From NCBI GenBank assembly GCA_902795665.1, contig CADBMA010000095.1, forward strand, positions 1-5,138: DNA of 5,138 nucleotides, written 5' to 3'. Positions 1 to 5,138 of this stretch are shown here, piece by piece. The position numbers and the translations under genes were made by a program. The stretch is from an uncultured Rhodospirillales bacterium (GTDB lineage: Bacteria > Pseudomonadota > Alphaproteobacteria > RF32 > CAG-239). The stretch's first letter is position 1. Every line of letters begins with the position of its first letter. The notes below the pieces were generated by a model. That model saw only the letters and a list, made by a program, of their open reading frames with translations. It was not told the DNA's origin and ran no database searches.

Positions 1-1197
1 AAATCCAGACCTAACGCAATGAAGATGCTGAGCATTATCGATAAACCAAATTACGAAGATGCTGTTTCTGCTTTTTTACAAAATAAAGATGAAATAGAGC
101 GCCTTGGAATAGCCAGAGAATTAATCAAATATTTCAAAGAACCGCTAACCCAAAAAAATAAAGATATCAACGCCTTTAATGAAGATGATCGACAAAAAGA
201 TGCTGATAAGCGCATGGATGATTGTAATAAAATATTGCAAGCCTTGGGATATAAAATTGTTAAAATAAAAAACATAAAAACTCCGCCGGAAATACAGCAA
301 GTAATCAGAGCTGCTTTTGTCGGACGCCTTTACATTCCAAGCAAAGAAGATACCGAATTCGGTAGCGGATACTCACCCGAATATCAAAGATTTGCAAATC
401 TTATTGACAGTACACAACATCACAAAAAATCCTCTCCATATACCCCATTGCCTGCATATTACGATTTTGCTGACACTAAACTAGGCCAAGCTTTTGCTTT
501 AAGCGACAACATGAAAATGTTAATTCCTCACATTCATCGCGCAATTTGTGAAGCAAAACTCCCCAAAGAAGTGGCTGAAAATTTGTCGTTGTCAGACGTC
601 GCACACCTTATGGTGCAACAAAAAGGATTAAGAAAACAAGATTATATCAGTTTTGAAGATATCAATAAAAGATGCTCCACAGGAACTCGTGAAAAATTTT
701 GGAAAAACTTAAGCCAAGATACAGTCAAACTTGACTTAATCAGAGACACACTACTTGAAATGGGGGTTGATAAAGAATTTATCTGTGATTGGTTATCAAA
801 TATCCGTAAAAATGGCGCTCCTCACGCCGAACGTGAAAAAAAATATCATCCGCCTATACCGGATTTTAGTATTCATCACAAATTTCACATTCAAGATGCT
901 GCCGCACAAAGAAATGCAATGCTCGTTGACGATATAAGCAATTTTGAATTATGTATTGATTTTCCATCTTTAGGAATTAATACACATAAAGCAAATGGAA
1001 AAGAATTCGGATTCAAACATTTGGCTGACACAAAGAGTATCGATGGCAAACACATATATCGTTTAGTTTCTTATCCTGAAGAAAAAGGCCGTGAAACATT
1101 CATCAGTATAGGAACTAAACAGATATTTACAGAAACGCAAAAAAACAAAAATTTACAGAGCTATATTCAAATGTCTGAAAGAGAGGCACGCCAATGA
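1..1197 (+). CDS. Putative HNH-type nuclease toxin, C-terminal part (5' end outside window)
   Basis: I do not recognise the whole protein. The first ATG is at 19, but the frame is open back to base 1 and no Shine-Dalgarno precedes that ATG, so the gene probably starts outside the window. Counting from that ATG there are 392 residues. Residues 1-275 are charged, mostly helical-looking and match no family I know. Around residues 281-324 there is an HNH-like pattern: a His pair at 286-287 (FSIHHKF), Asn308 in DDISNFELC and His323 in THK. This matches the order and spacing of metal-binding and catalytic residues in the beta-beta-alpha fold of HNH endonucleases. No signal peptide or membrane segment is visible in the part seen. 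The stop overlaps the next gene by 4 bases, and that gene encodes a SUKH-like protein, a family known as immunity proteins for nuclease toxins. The toxin role is inferred from the motif plus the neighbour. The alternative is a non-toxin HNH protein or an unknown fold. Confidence 0.55.
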   Translation, partial: KSRPNAMKMLSIIDKPNYEDAVSAFLQNKDEIERLGIARELIKYFKEPLTQKNKDINAFNEDDRQKDADKRMDDCNKILQALGYKIVKIKNIKTPPEIQQVIRAAFVGRLYIPSKEDTEFGSGYSPEYQRFANLIDSTQHHKKSSPYTPLPAYYDFADTKLGQAFALSDNMKMLIPHIHRAICEAKLPKEVAENLSLSDVAHLMVQQKGLRKQDYISFEDINKRCSTGTREKFWKNLSQDTVKLDLIRDTLLEMGVDKEFICDWLSNIRKNGAPHAEREKKYHPPIPDFSIHHKFHIQDAAAQRNAMLVDDISNFELCIDFPSLGINTHKANGKEFGFKHLADTKSIDGKHIYRLVSYPEEKGRETFISIGTKQIFTETQKNKNLQSYIQMSEREARQ

Positions 1198-1610
1198 AAG
1201 AATTGTTAGAAACATTACGCAAAAATAAAACAATATATTTCGGAGGCAAAGCCGATGTACACCATAATATAGATGCGCGGAAATTTCTTGCCGAAGAAGG
1301 ATTTGCCGTTTTTCCTGATGAGTTTTTTTCTTTGGTCAAATATGCCAACGGAATTCGCAATGATCAAGCTGCTATTTATGCAATTTTGCCCGAAGAAGAT
1401 GACACCGGTTTTGCTGATGCTGTCTGGGTAAACGACGCCCTCAATCGGCAAGATCGGACAACAGTTGCAGTGCTGGGAGAAACCAATTTTGATTATTTGG
1501 TTTATGATACTAAAACCAAACAATATCAACTAAGGGACAAAGAAAGCGACGATATTATAAATCGTTTTTCCAGTTTATCAGATGCAATAAAAAGAATATT
1601 TGCTATCTGA
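1194..1610 (+). CDS. SUKH (SMI1/KNR4)-family protein, probable immunity protein
   Basis: This 138-aa protein has the layout of the SMI1/KNR4 (SUKH) superfamily. A helix leads into FPDEFFSLVKYANGI (residues 40-54), the family's acidic and aromatic stretch followed by the conserved Asn-Gly. Then come an IYAILP strand (61-66), a VWVND segment (78-82), a FDYLVYD strand (99-105) and a terminal helix ending in a short hydrophobic tail. SUKH proteins are known to bind and neutralise toxin nucleases encoded just upstream. That fits here: the start codon overlaps the stop of the HNH-like gene in an ATGA, and AGAGG at 1182-1186 sits 7 bases before the start, so the two are co-transcribed and probably translationally coupled. 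The protein is cytoplasmic, with no signal peptide. No terminator follows it. The SUKH call is fairly firm, the pairing is inferred from position, and the exact subfamily (for instance YrhA-like) is uncertain. Confidence 0.7.
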   Translation: MKELLETLRKNKTIYFGGKADVHHNIDARKFLAEEGFAVFPDEFFSLVKYANGIRNDQAAIYAILPEEDDTGFADAVWVNDALNRQDRTTVAVLGETNFDYLVYDTKTKQYQLRDKESDDIINRFSSLSDAIKRIFAI

Positions 1611-1633
1611 AAACACAAAAATTGACAAAAATA

Positions 1634-1662
1634 TTGACACATTTCATATAAAGATGTATTAT
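1634..1662 (+). promoter_or_regulatory. Sigma70-type promoter for the macro-domain gene
   Basis: A perfect -35 box, TTGACA (1634-1639), is followed after exactly 17 bases by TATTAT (1657-1662), five of six matches to the -10 consensus. Transcription would begin near 1669, giving a leader of about 35 bases. A second TTGACA at 1622-1627 lies 18 bases before ATATAA (1646-1651), a weaker overlapping promoter option. This is the best promoter in the window and makes the macro-domain gene independent of the toxin/immunity pair upstream. Confidence 0.65.
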
Positions 1663-1677
1663 ACTACAGATTAAACC

Positions 1678-1695
1678 AATTATTAACCAATAATT
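1678..1695 (+). repeat. Short inverted repeat in the leader of the macro-domain gene
   Basis: AATTATT (1678-1684) and AATAATT (1689-1695) are perfect 7-base arms around an AACC loop. They lie just downstream of the predicted transcription start and end 8 bases before the start codon. This could be an operator for a dimeric repressor or a weak, all-A/U hairpin near the translation start. The arms are simple AT sequence, so chance is a real possibility. Confidence 0.35.
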
Positions 1696-1703
1696 CCCCT
1701 CAT

Positions 1704-2312
1704 ATGAATGAAATCATGAACGTAAACGGGATTAATGTCATCATCGCAAGAGGTGACATTGCTACATTCAAGGCAAATGCCTACATAGTCCCTCAGTACC
1801 GCGATCACTGCTCTTTTACGAGTGTTGCCGCGCGGTTGATTTGTTCCGAGTATTACCAAGCTGTGGAAGCTTACGACATCGGCGCAAAATACATAAACTA
1901 CCCCTTTGGCTATGCAGTCTCTTTTGAGACAAACAGCCAAGAAGTGGAACGGCTAATCCACGTTGCCGTGCTTGACCTTCCGGAGGACAACGCCTTCAAT
2001 TTGACGCAATTGGCTACCTATTCGGTACTAATTGAAGCCGAAAAAAGAGGTATCAGGAATCTGGCCATTCCGGCGCTGGCAACCGGAAAAGACGCGCCAC
2101 TAAAGTTTTCTGCTTCGGCGGCAGCCATGATATCGGCATTGGCTCTCCTGCCAACTGATGGTACACTGCAAAATATTACAATCCCGATATGGAAGTCAGA
2201 AGCGGCGTACCGTCACTTTTGTGACGGCGCCAAAAAATATCTCCCGCATCTGCGTTTTGGTCTTTATAAAGACTATGACGTAATGCAACAAAAGGTTATG
2301 AGCCGGAGATAA
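1704..2312 (+). CDS. Divergent macro-domain protein
   Basis: This 202-aa single-domain protein follows the macro-domain plan, a fold that binds ADP-ribose and related ligands. Seen in order: a strand and GDI at residues 17-19 (the Asp that usually contacts the adenine), NAYIVP (25-30), LIHVAVLD (84-91), a helix around 100-115, and NLAIPALATG (119-128), matching the family signature of a strand followed by Pro-x-x-x-Thr-Gly, then a helix. The loop that normally reads Asn-x-x-Asn...Gly-Gly-Gly-Val is instead roughly VPQYRDHCSFTSVAARL (29-45), so the usual catalytic Asn and glycine loop are missing. Hydrolase activity is therefore doubtful, and it may be a reader or bind another ligand. The gene has its own promoter and terminator. 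No Shine-Dalgarno precedes the ATG at 1704 or the alternative ATG at 1716. Base use differs from the upstream gene: 30 of 60 G+C at 1801-1860 against 20 of 60 at 661-720, a hint of separate origin. The fold is fairly confident and the function unknown. Confidence 0.7.
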   Translation: MNEIMNVNGINVIIARGDIATFKANAYIVPQYRDHCSFTSVAARLICSEYYQAVEAYDIGAKYINYPFGYAVSFETNSQEVERLIHVAVLDLPEDNAFNLTQLATYSVLIEAEKRGIRNLAIPALATGKDAPLKFSASAAAMISALALLPTDGTLQNITIPIWKSEAAYRHFCDGAKKYLPHLRFGLYKDYDVMQQKVMSRR

Positions 2313-2357
2313 GCATTCAGAGAGCTTTGGAATACCCCAAAGCTCTCTTGCTTTTTT
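2313..2357 (+). terminator. Rho-independent terminator after the macro-domain gene
   Basis: A perfect 12-bp stem (AGAGAGCTTTGG at 2319-2330 with CCAAAGCTCTCT at 2337-2348) closes a 6-base loop. GCA (2313-2315) can pair with TGC (2349-2351) to extend its base across a 3-base bulge. A run of six T follows at 2352-2357. It begins directly after the stop codon and separates this gene from queH. Confidence 0.9.
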
Positions 2358-2394
2358 AAAAACATTTTGATATGTTCATCACAAGGAGATAATC

Positions 2395-2931
2395 ATGAAG
2401 TTTTTATTGTTGTCATGCTGCGCACCCTGTTCTTGCGCTGTTATTGAAAAACTTGCACAAGAGCAAGCCGATTTTGATGTTGTTTTTTACAACCCCAATA
2501 TCCGCCCGCTTGCTGAATATGAAAAACGCCGCAACGAAAATGAACATATTTGTCAGCTCTACGGCATAAAATTCATTGAACTTGAATATGATAACGAGCG
2601 CTGGTGTAACCTTACATCGGGACTTGAAAATGAGCCTGAACGTGGGCGCAGATGTGATATTTGCTTTAAAATGCGTCTGCAACGAGTCATGGAATATGCC
2701 AAAAACAATCAATATGATGCCGTTGCTTCCGTGCTGGGAGCCTCTCGCTGGAAAGATTTAAATCAGGTCAATCGCGCTGCTCGGCAAGCCTCATCCATTG
2801 TCGGAATTCCCTACTTGGAAATCGAAACACGCAAAGACGGAATGCAAGAGCGTCGCCTACACCTTATAAAAGAACTTAATTTATACAACCAGAAATATTG
2901 TGGTTGCAAGCCCGCCAAAGCTGATGAATAA
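2395..2931 (+). CDS. queH: Epoxyqueuosine reductase QueH
   Basis: QueH (formerly DUF208) carries out the last step of queuosine synthesis, reducing epoxyqueuosine to queuosine at the wobble base of tRNAs with GUN anticodons, in the cytoplasm. It is unrelated in sequence to the cobalamin-dependent QueG. The 178-aa protein shows the family hallmarks: SCCAPCS near the N-terminus (Cys8, Cys9, Cys12), FYNPNIRPLAEYEKR (31-45), LENEPERGRRCDICF (77-91, Cys87 and Cys90), a lysine-containing segment near SRWKDLNQVNR (117-127), and YCGC near the C-terminus (168-171, Cys169 and Cys171). The conserved cysteines are the known iron-sulfur and metal ligands, so it looks intact. The length is normal for the single-domain family. 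AAGGAG at 2383-2388 lies 6 bases before the ATG, supporting this start. It stands alone on the plus strand, preceded by a terminator and converging on ychF 17 bases later. No other queuosine gene is visible. Confidence 0.93.
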   Translation: MKFLLLSCCAPCSCAVIEKLAQEQADFDVVFYNPNIRPLAEYEKRRNENEHICQLYGIKFIELEYDNERWCNLTSGLENEPERGRRCDICFKMRLQRVMEYAKNNQYDAVASVLGASRWKDLNQVNRAARQASSIVGIPYLEIETRKDGMQERRLHLIKELNLYNQKYCGCKPAKADE

Positions 2932-2948
2932 AAGTCACAGCAAATCAT

Positions 2949-4058
2949 CTACACATTAAATAAAAAGTTCATCAAATCGCCATCTTGAACAATATAATCC
3001 TTACCTTCCGAGCGCATTTTTCCGGCTTCCTTACAGGCTTGTTCTCCACCCAATCTGACATAATCGTCATATGCTATGGTCTCAGCGCGTATAAACCCTC
3101 GTTCAAAATCAGAGTGAATAATTCCGGCACATTGCGGAGCCTTAGAACCTTTGACAAATGTCCACGCCCTAACCTCTTTCGGACCGGCAGTAAAATAGGT
3201 TTGCAGTCCCAACAATTCATAGCCTGCACGGATAATTTTGGTAAGTCCTGTTTCAGAAAGGCCCAGAGTTTCCAAAAATTCTTTTTGTTCTTCCTTATTA
3301 TCAAGTTGAGCAACCTCGGCTTCAATTGCCGCAGATATAACCACAGATTTTGCCCCCTCTGATGCAGCTTTTTCTGCAACTTGCTCTGAAAATTTGTTAC
3401 CGCTTGCCGCCGAATTTTCATCTACATTACAAACATATAACACCAGTTTAGAAGTAAGTAACTGCAACATTCTATACTCGCGGGCAGCATCTTTGTTAGA
3501 CATATCCGGTGCCGCAGAACGTGCCGGTTTTCCGGCCTTAAGAGCTGCAATAATCGGCTCCATAACTGACTGCCGAACAATTGCTTCTTTGTCGCCGCCT
3601 CTGGCTTTCTTGATAGTTTGGTCAAGCCTTTTTTCAAGCGATTCCAAATCCGCAATCATCAACTCGGTTTCCACAATTTCAGCATCACGTATCGGATCAA
3701 CCCCACCTTCAACGTGGGTGATATTATCATCTTCAAAACACCGCAAAACATGAATTATTGCATCAACCTCACGAATGTTTGCCAAAAATTGATTTCCCAA
3801 ACCTTCTCCTCGCGAGGCGCCTTTAACCAATCCGGCAATATCCACAAATTCAAGCTGTGTTGGAACTACATTTTTGGGATGAACAAGCTCTACAAGTTTA
3901 TCCAACCTTGTATCCGGAACTGCAACTCTTCCGGTATTTGGTTCAATTGTGCAAAAAGGAAAATTGGCAGCCTGCGCAGCAATAGTTTGCGTCAGAGCAT
4001 TAAATAAAGTTGATTTTCCAACATTTGGCAACCCTACAATACCACAATTAAACCCCAT
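2949..4058 (-). CDS. ychF: Redox-regulated, ribosome-associated ATPase YchF
   Basis: YchF (human OLA1 homologue) is a universally conserved Obg-family P-loop protein that prefers ATP over GTP, binds ribosomes and influences translation fidelity and stress responses. The 369-aa sequence is complete. The Walker A/G1 motif GLPNVGKST is at 9-17, NFPFCTIEPN at 32-41, DIAGLVKGASRGEG at 73-86 (G3/switch II), NVDE at 211-214 in place of the GTPase NKxD (the known basis of ATP preference), and SAAIEAE at 242-248 (G5). A coiled-coil insert follows at about 130-180 and a C-terminal TGS domain at about 283-366, ending in the typical DLMNFLFNV. AAGGAG (4070-4065, minus strand) begins immediately after the pth stop codon and lies 6 bases before the ATG. 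The pth-ychF gap is 12 bases, so both are on one transcript and probably translationally linked. No clear terminator follows before queH, which converges from the other side. Confidence 0.97.
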   Translation of the reverse strand: MGFNCGIVGLPNVGKSTLFNALTQTIAAQAANFPFCTIEPNTGRVAVPDTRLDKLVELVHPKNVVPTQLEFVDIAGLVKGASRGEGLGNQFLANIREVDAIIHVLRCFEDDNITHVEGGVDPIRDAEIVETELMIADLESLEKRLDQTIKKARGGDKEAIVRQSVMEPIIAALKAGKPARSAAPDMSNKDAAREYRMLQLLTSKLVLYVCNVDENSAASGNKFSEQVAEKAASEGAKSVVISAAIEAEVAQLDNKEEQKEFLETLGLSETGLTKIIRAGYELLGLQTYFTAGPKEVRAWTFVKGSKAPQCAGIIHSDFERGFIRAETIAYDDYVRLGGEQACKEAGKMRSEGKDYIVQDGDLMNFLFNV

Positions 4059-4070
4059 AACATTCTCCTT

Positions 4071-4643
4071 TTATTTATGCAGCGCCATTCCGATTCTATT
4101 ACTAAAGGCATTTACACCATCGTTAAGTAAAATCTCAATATTCTCAACCACAAAATCTATATTTTGCAGCAAAATCTCTCTTTCGTTTTTAGAAAAACCG
4201 GATAAAACATGATTCACAACTTCTTCATTGCTCCCTTTAGGGTGTCCGACCCCGAGACGAATACGATTATACGCATTTGTAACACAGGCATCAATACTCT
4301 TCAAACCATTATGCCCTCCGGAACCACCTCCGGTTTTTACCTTAATTTGAGCAATATCTAAATCCATATCATCATGAATTACAATTATATTCGAAGGCAA
4401 TATCTTATAAAACATTGCCGCCTTAACAACTGAATTGCCGGATAAATTCATAAATGTCTGAGGTTTAAGCAGATACACCTTGTGATTGCCAATTTTACCT
4501 TCCGCAATCAAACCATCAAATTTATCGCGCCACACCCCAAATCCGTATTTTGATGCAATAGCATCAACCGCCATAAAACCGGCATTATGCCGCGTTCCGA
4601 CATACTTAGCTCCAGGATTGCCCAATCCGACAATTAAAAACAT
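4071..4643 (-). CDS. pth: Peptidyl-tRNA hydrolase Pth
   Basis: Pth cleaves the ester bond of peptidyl-tRNAs that drop off ribosomes, recycling tRNA. It is cytoplasmic and essential in most bacteria. The 190-aa protein shows the full family set: VGLGNPG near the N-terminus (Asn9), GTRHNAGF with catalytic His19, KPQTFMN with Asn66, HDDMDL with Asp91, and GGGSGGHNGLKSI with Asn112 (equivalents of E. coli Asn10, His20, Asn68, Asp93 and Asn114). The length is normal. The ATG at 4643 is chosen because GGAG lies 6 bases upstream. The preceding in-frame TTG (4646-4644) would add one Met but leaves only 3 bases of spacing. The gene is second in the rplY-pth-ychF order and begins 14 bases after the poly-U end of the hairpin that follows rplY. 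It therefore depends on read-through, or on a promoter I could not identify. Confidence 0.97.
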   Translation of the reverse strand: MFLIVGLGNPGAKYVGTRHNAGFMAVDAIASKYGFGVWRDKFDGLIAEGKIGNHKVYLLKPQTFMNLSGNSVVKAAMFYKILPSNIIVIHDDMDLDIAQIKVKTGGGSGGHNGLKSIDACVTNAYNRIRLGVGHPKGSNEEVVNHVLSGFSKNEREILLQNIDFVVENIEILLNDGVNAFSNRIGMALHK

Positions 4644-4649
4644 CAAAAG

Positions 4650-4653
4650 CTCC
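4650..4653 (-). promoter_or_regulatory. Ribosome binding site deciding the pth start
   Basis: GGAG on the minus strand is 6 bases from the ATG at 4643 and only 3 from the alternative TTG at 4646, favouring the ATG. It sits 4 bases after the U-run of the upstream terminator-like hairpin, so formation of that hairpin or a ribosome on pth could affect each other. Confidence 0.6.
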
Positions 4654-4657
4654 GATT

Positions 4658-4742
4658 AAAAAAATTGCGGGGCTCCAAAAACAAACACTACCGACACCTT
4701 GGCACCGGAAACCTGTTTGTCTCAGTCATCCCCGCAATTTTT
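4658..4742 (-). terminator. Long multi-tier terminator or attenuator hairpin between rplY and pth
   Basis: Read on the minus strand, a 13-bp outer stem pairs 4742-4730 with 4672-4660 (a GCGGGG core flanked by A/T pairs). Then come an internal loop, a 6-bp stem ACAAAC/GTTTGT in DNA terms (4681-4686 with 4715-4720), another internal loop, and a 7-bp tip CCGGUGC/GUGUCGG closed by CAAG (4708-4702 with 4697-4691). The right arm ends in seven U (4664-4658). The tip contains three consecutive G-U wobbles that would be A-C mismatches in a plus-strand transcript, so the fold belongs to the minus-strand RNA. It starts 6 bases after the rplY stop. It probably ends or attenuates rplY transcription, but its size is more than a simple terminator needs, so a small RNA 3' end or an RNA-binding site is possible. 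Confidence 0.75.
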
Positions 4743-4748
4743 CAAAAT

Positions 4749-5039
4749 TTATTTTCTAAGAAAGTCAACGTGAATCGGTTTGTCCGAAACAGGATGAAAC
4801 TGAACGTCTTGGCAAGAAACTTTGATTTTTTTACCATCAACAACAACTTCAATATCCGCGTCATAAAAACCAACCAAATCCAAAGCTTTTTCAAGCTCAA
4901 CCGGATGCAGGCTGATCATAATCGGTTCTTGTTTATTTCCGTAAATAACGGCAGGAACGCGGCCTTCACGACGACATGCCCGAGCTGCCCCCTTACCTGC
5001 TTTTTCGCGCTTTTCAGCATTAAAAACAACATCTGTCAT
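4749..5039 (-). CDS. rplY: 50S ribosomal protein L25, short single-domain form
   Basis: L25 binds 5S rRNA in the central protuberance of the large ribosomal subunit. The 96-aa protein covers the whole L25 domain. Visible are an N-terminal Arg/Lys-rich segment with GKGAARACRREGRVPAVIYG (15-34), a middle part EPIMISLHPVELEKAL (38-53), a VVVDGKKIKVSCQDVQ strand pair (65-80), and the closing HPVSDKPIHVDFLRK (82-96). The protein stops exactly where the long CTC/TL5-type proteins continue into a second beta domain of about 100 residues, a domain usual in Alphaproteobacteria. The downstream bases contain no frameshifted remnant of it, so this looks like a genuine short form similar in length to E. 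coli L25 (94 aa). AGGA (5051-5048) is 8 bases before the ATG. It is the first visible gene of the rplY-pth-ychF group. Confidence 0.95.
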   Translation of the reverse strand: MTDVVFNAEKREKAGKGAARACRREGRVPAVIYGNKQEPIMISLHPVELEKALDLVGFYDADIEVVVDGKKIKVSCQDVQFHPVSDKPIHVDFLRK

Positions 5040-5109
5040 TTGTATTTTCCTAAAATAAAATTAAACATTACACCGTCGGCCTCCAGGGGTGCCATACGGA
5101 TAGGGTTCT
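5040..5109 (-). other. Leader upstream of rplY with a GC-rich, foldable core
   Basis: The bases before rplY are very AT-rich except for a compact GC-rich block at 5071-5099. On the minus strand it contains GCACC (5092-5088) able to pair with GGUGU (5074-5070), enclosing a CC-UGGA-GG mini-hairpin. An alternative CCGU/ACGG pairing (5099-5096 with 5076-5073) is mutually exclusive with it. The block ends about 20 bases before the Shine-Dalgarno. It could be a leader for feedback control of L25, or the remains of an upstream gene's terminator. I recognise no named RNA family. Confidence 0.35.
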
Positions 5110-5136
5110 TTTATACCTGTCAGTTTATTTTTGCAA
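5110..5136 (-). promoter_or_regulatory. Possible promoter for rplY-pth-ychF
   Basis: On the minus strand TATAAA (5115-5110) is a good -10 box. The best -35 candidate is TTGCAA (5136-5131) with a short 15-base spacer. Transcription would start near 5103 and include the GC-rich leader. The window ends just beyond, so a better upstream promoter or co-transcription with a preceding gene cannot be excluded. Confidence 0.35.
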
Positions 5137-5138
5137 GT

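Noticed and set aside
1611..1660. Terminator after the SUKH gene
   Set aside because: The bases after its stop are A-rich with repeated ATTGACA, but no stem followed by a T-run can be formed.
2348..2376. Possible promoter for queH (TTGCTT, 17 bases, TATGTT)
   Set aside because: The -35 matches only three of six positions and overlaps the upstream terminator tail. queH needs a promoter here, but this one is too weak to annotate.
2932..2948. Shared bidirectional terminator between queH and ychF
   Set aside because: The 17-base gap and flanking bases show no inverted repeat of useful length and no T-run next to a stem.
2971..4058. Several plus- and minus-strand open frames overlapping ychF
   Set aside because: They overlap a complete, motif-bearing ychF in other frames, encode no recognisable domain and have no convincing ribosome binding sites.
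4644..4646. TTG as the start codon of pth
   Set aside because: Its distance to GGAG is only 3 bases, while the adjacent ATG has the ideal 6. The extra Met adds nothing conserved.
4658..4742. Signal recognition particle RNA, 6S RNA or tRNA gene
   Set aside because: The conserved SRP apical GGAAGGAAGCAG-type motif, the 6S open bubble and any cloverleaf or T-loop sequence are absent. The position and U-run fit a terminator-like element better.
4644..4748. Frameshifted remnant of the L25 C-terminal domain
   Set aside because: Reading past the stop codon gives a new stop within about ten codons and no TL5/CTC-like sequence. The region is taken up by the hairpin.

Overview
The window looks like chromosomal DNA from an AT-rich alphaproteobacterium. 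The main evidence is the minus-strand block rplY-pth-ychF (ribosomal protein L25, peptidyl-tRNA hydrolase, YchF ATPase), an order common in Alphaproteobacteria, together with the L25 sequence style (GKGAAR...RR.G.VPAVIYG). The AT-richness and a QueH-type queuosine enzyme would fit a host-associated or gut lineage, but that is inference.

Layout. The left part (1-2357, plus strand) is accessory. First comes the 3' part of a large reading frame that stays open through the left edge. Its C-terminal region carries an HNH-nuclease-like pattern (HH...N...H). It overlaps by 4 bases (ATGA) with a 138-aa SUKH (SMI1/KNR4)-like gene. Together these read as a nuclease toxin and its immunity protein. Next is a self-contained cassette: a strong consensus-like promoter (TTGACA-17-TATTAT), a divergent macro-domain gene without a visible Shine-Dalgarno, and a perfect 12-bp hairpin terminator. 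This gene appears more GC-rich than the toxin gene.

The middle and right parts are housekeeping. queH (epoxyqueuosine reductase, plus strand) converges on ychF with only 17 bases between them. ychF, pth and rplY run leftward on the minus strand, in transcription order rplY, pth, ychF. Between rplY and pth lies an unusually long, three-tiered hairpin ending in a U-tract. It probably terminates or attenuates transcription, so that L25 is made in excess over the two downstream proteins. L25 is the short, single-domain form, which is unusual for this bacterial class.

The housekeeping genes share a translation and tRNA theme: QueH modifies the tRNA wobble base, Pth recycles peptidyl-tRNA, L25 binds 5S rRNA and YchF is ribosome-associated. 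No tRNA, rRNA, CRISPR array, transposase or attachment site was seen. No gene-free stretch exceeds about 110 bases.

The best candidates for something little described are the HNH/SUKH pair with its missing N-terminus, the macro-domain protein with an altered ligand loop, and the structured rplY-pth RNA element.
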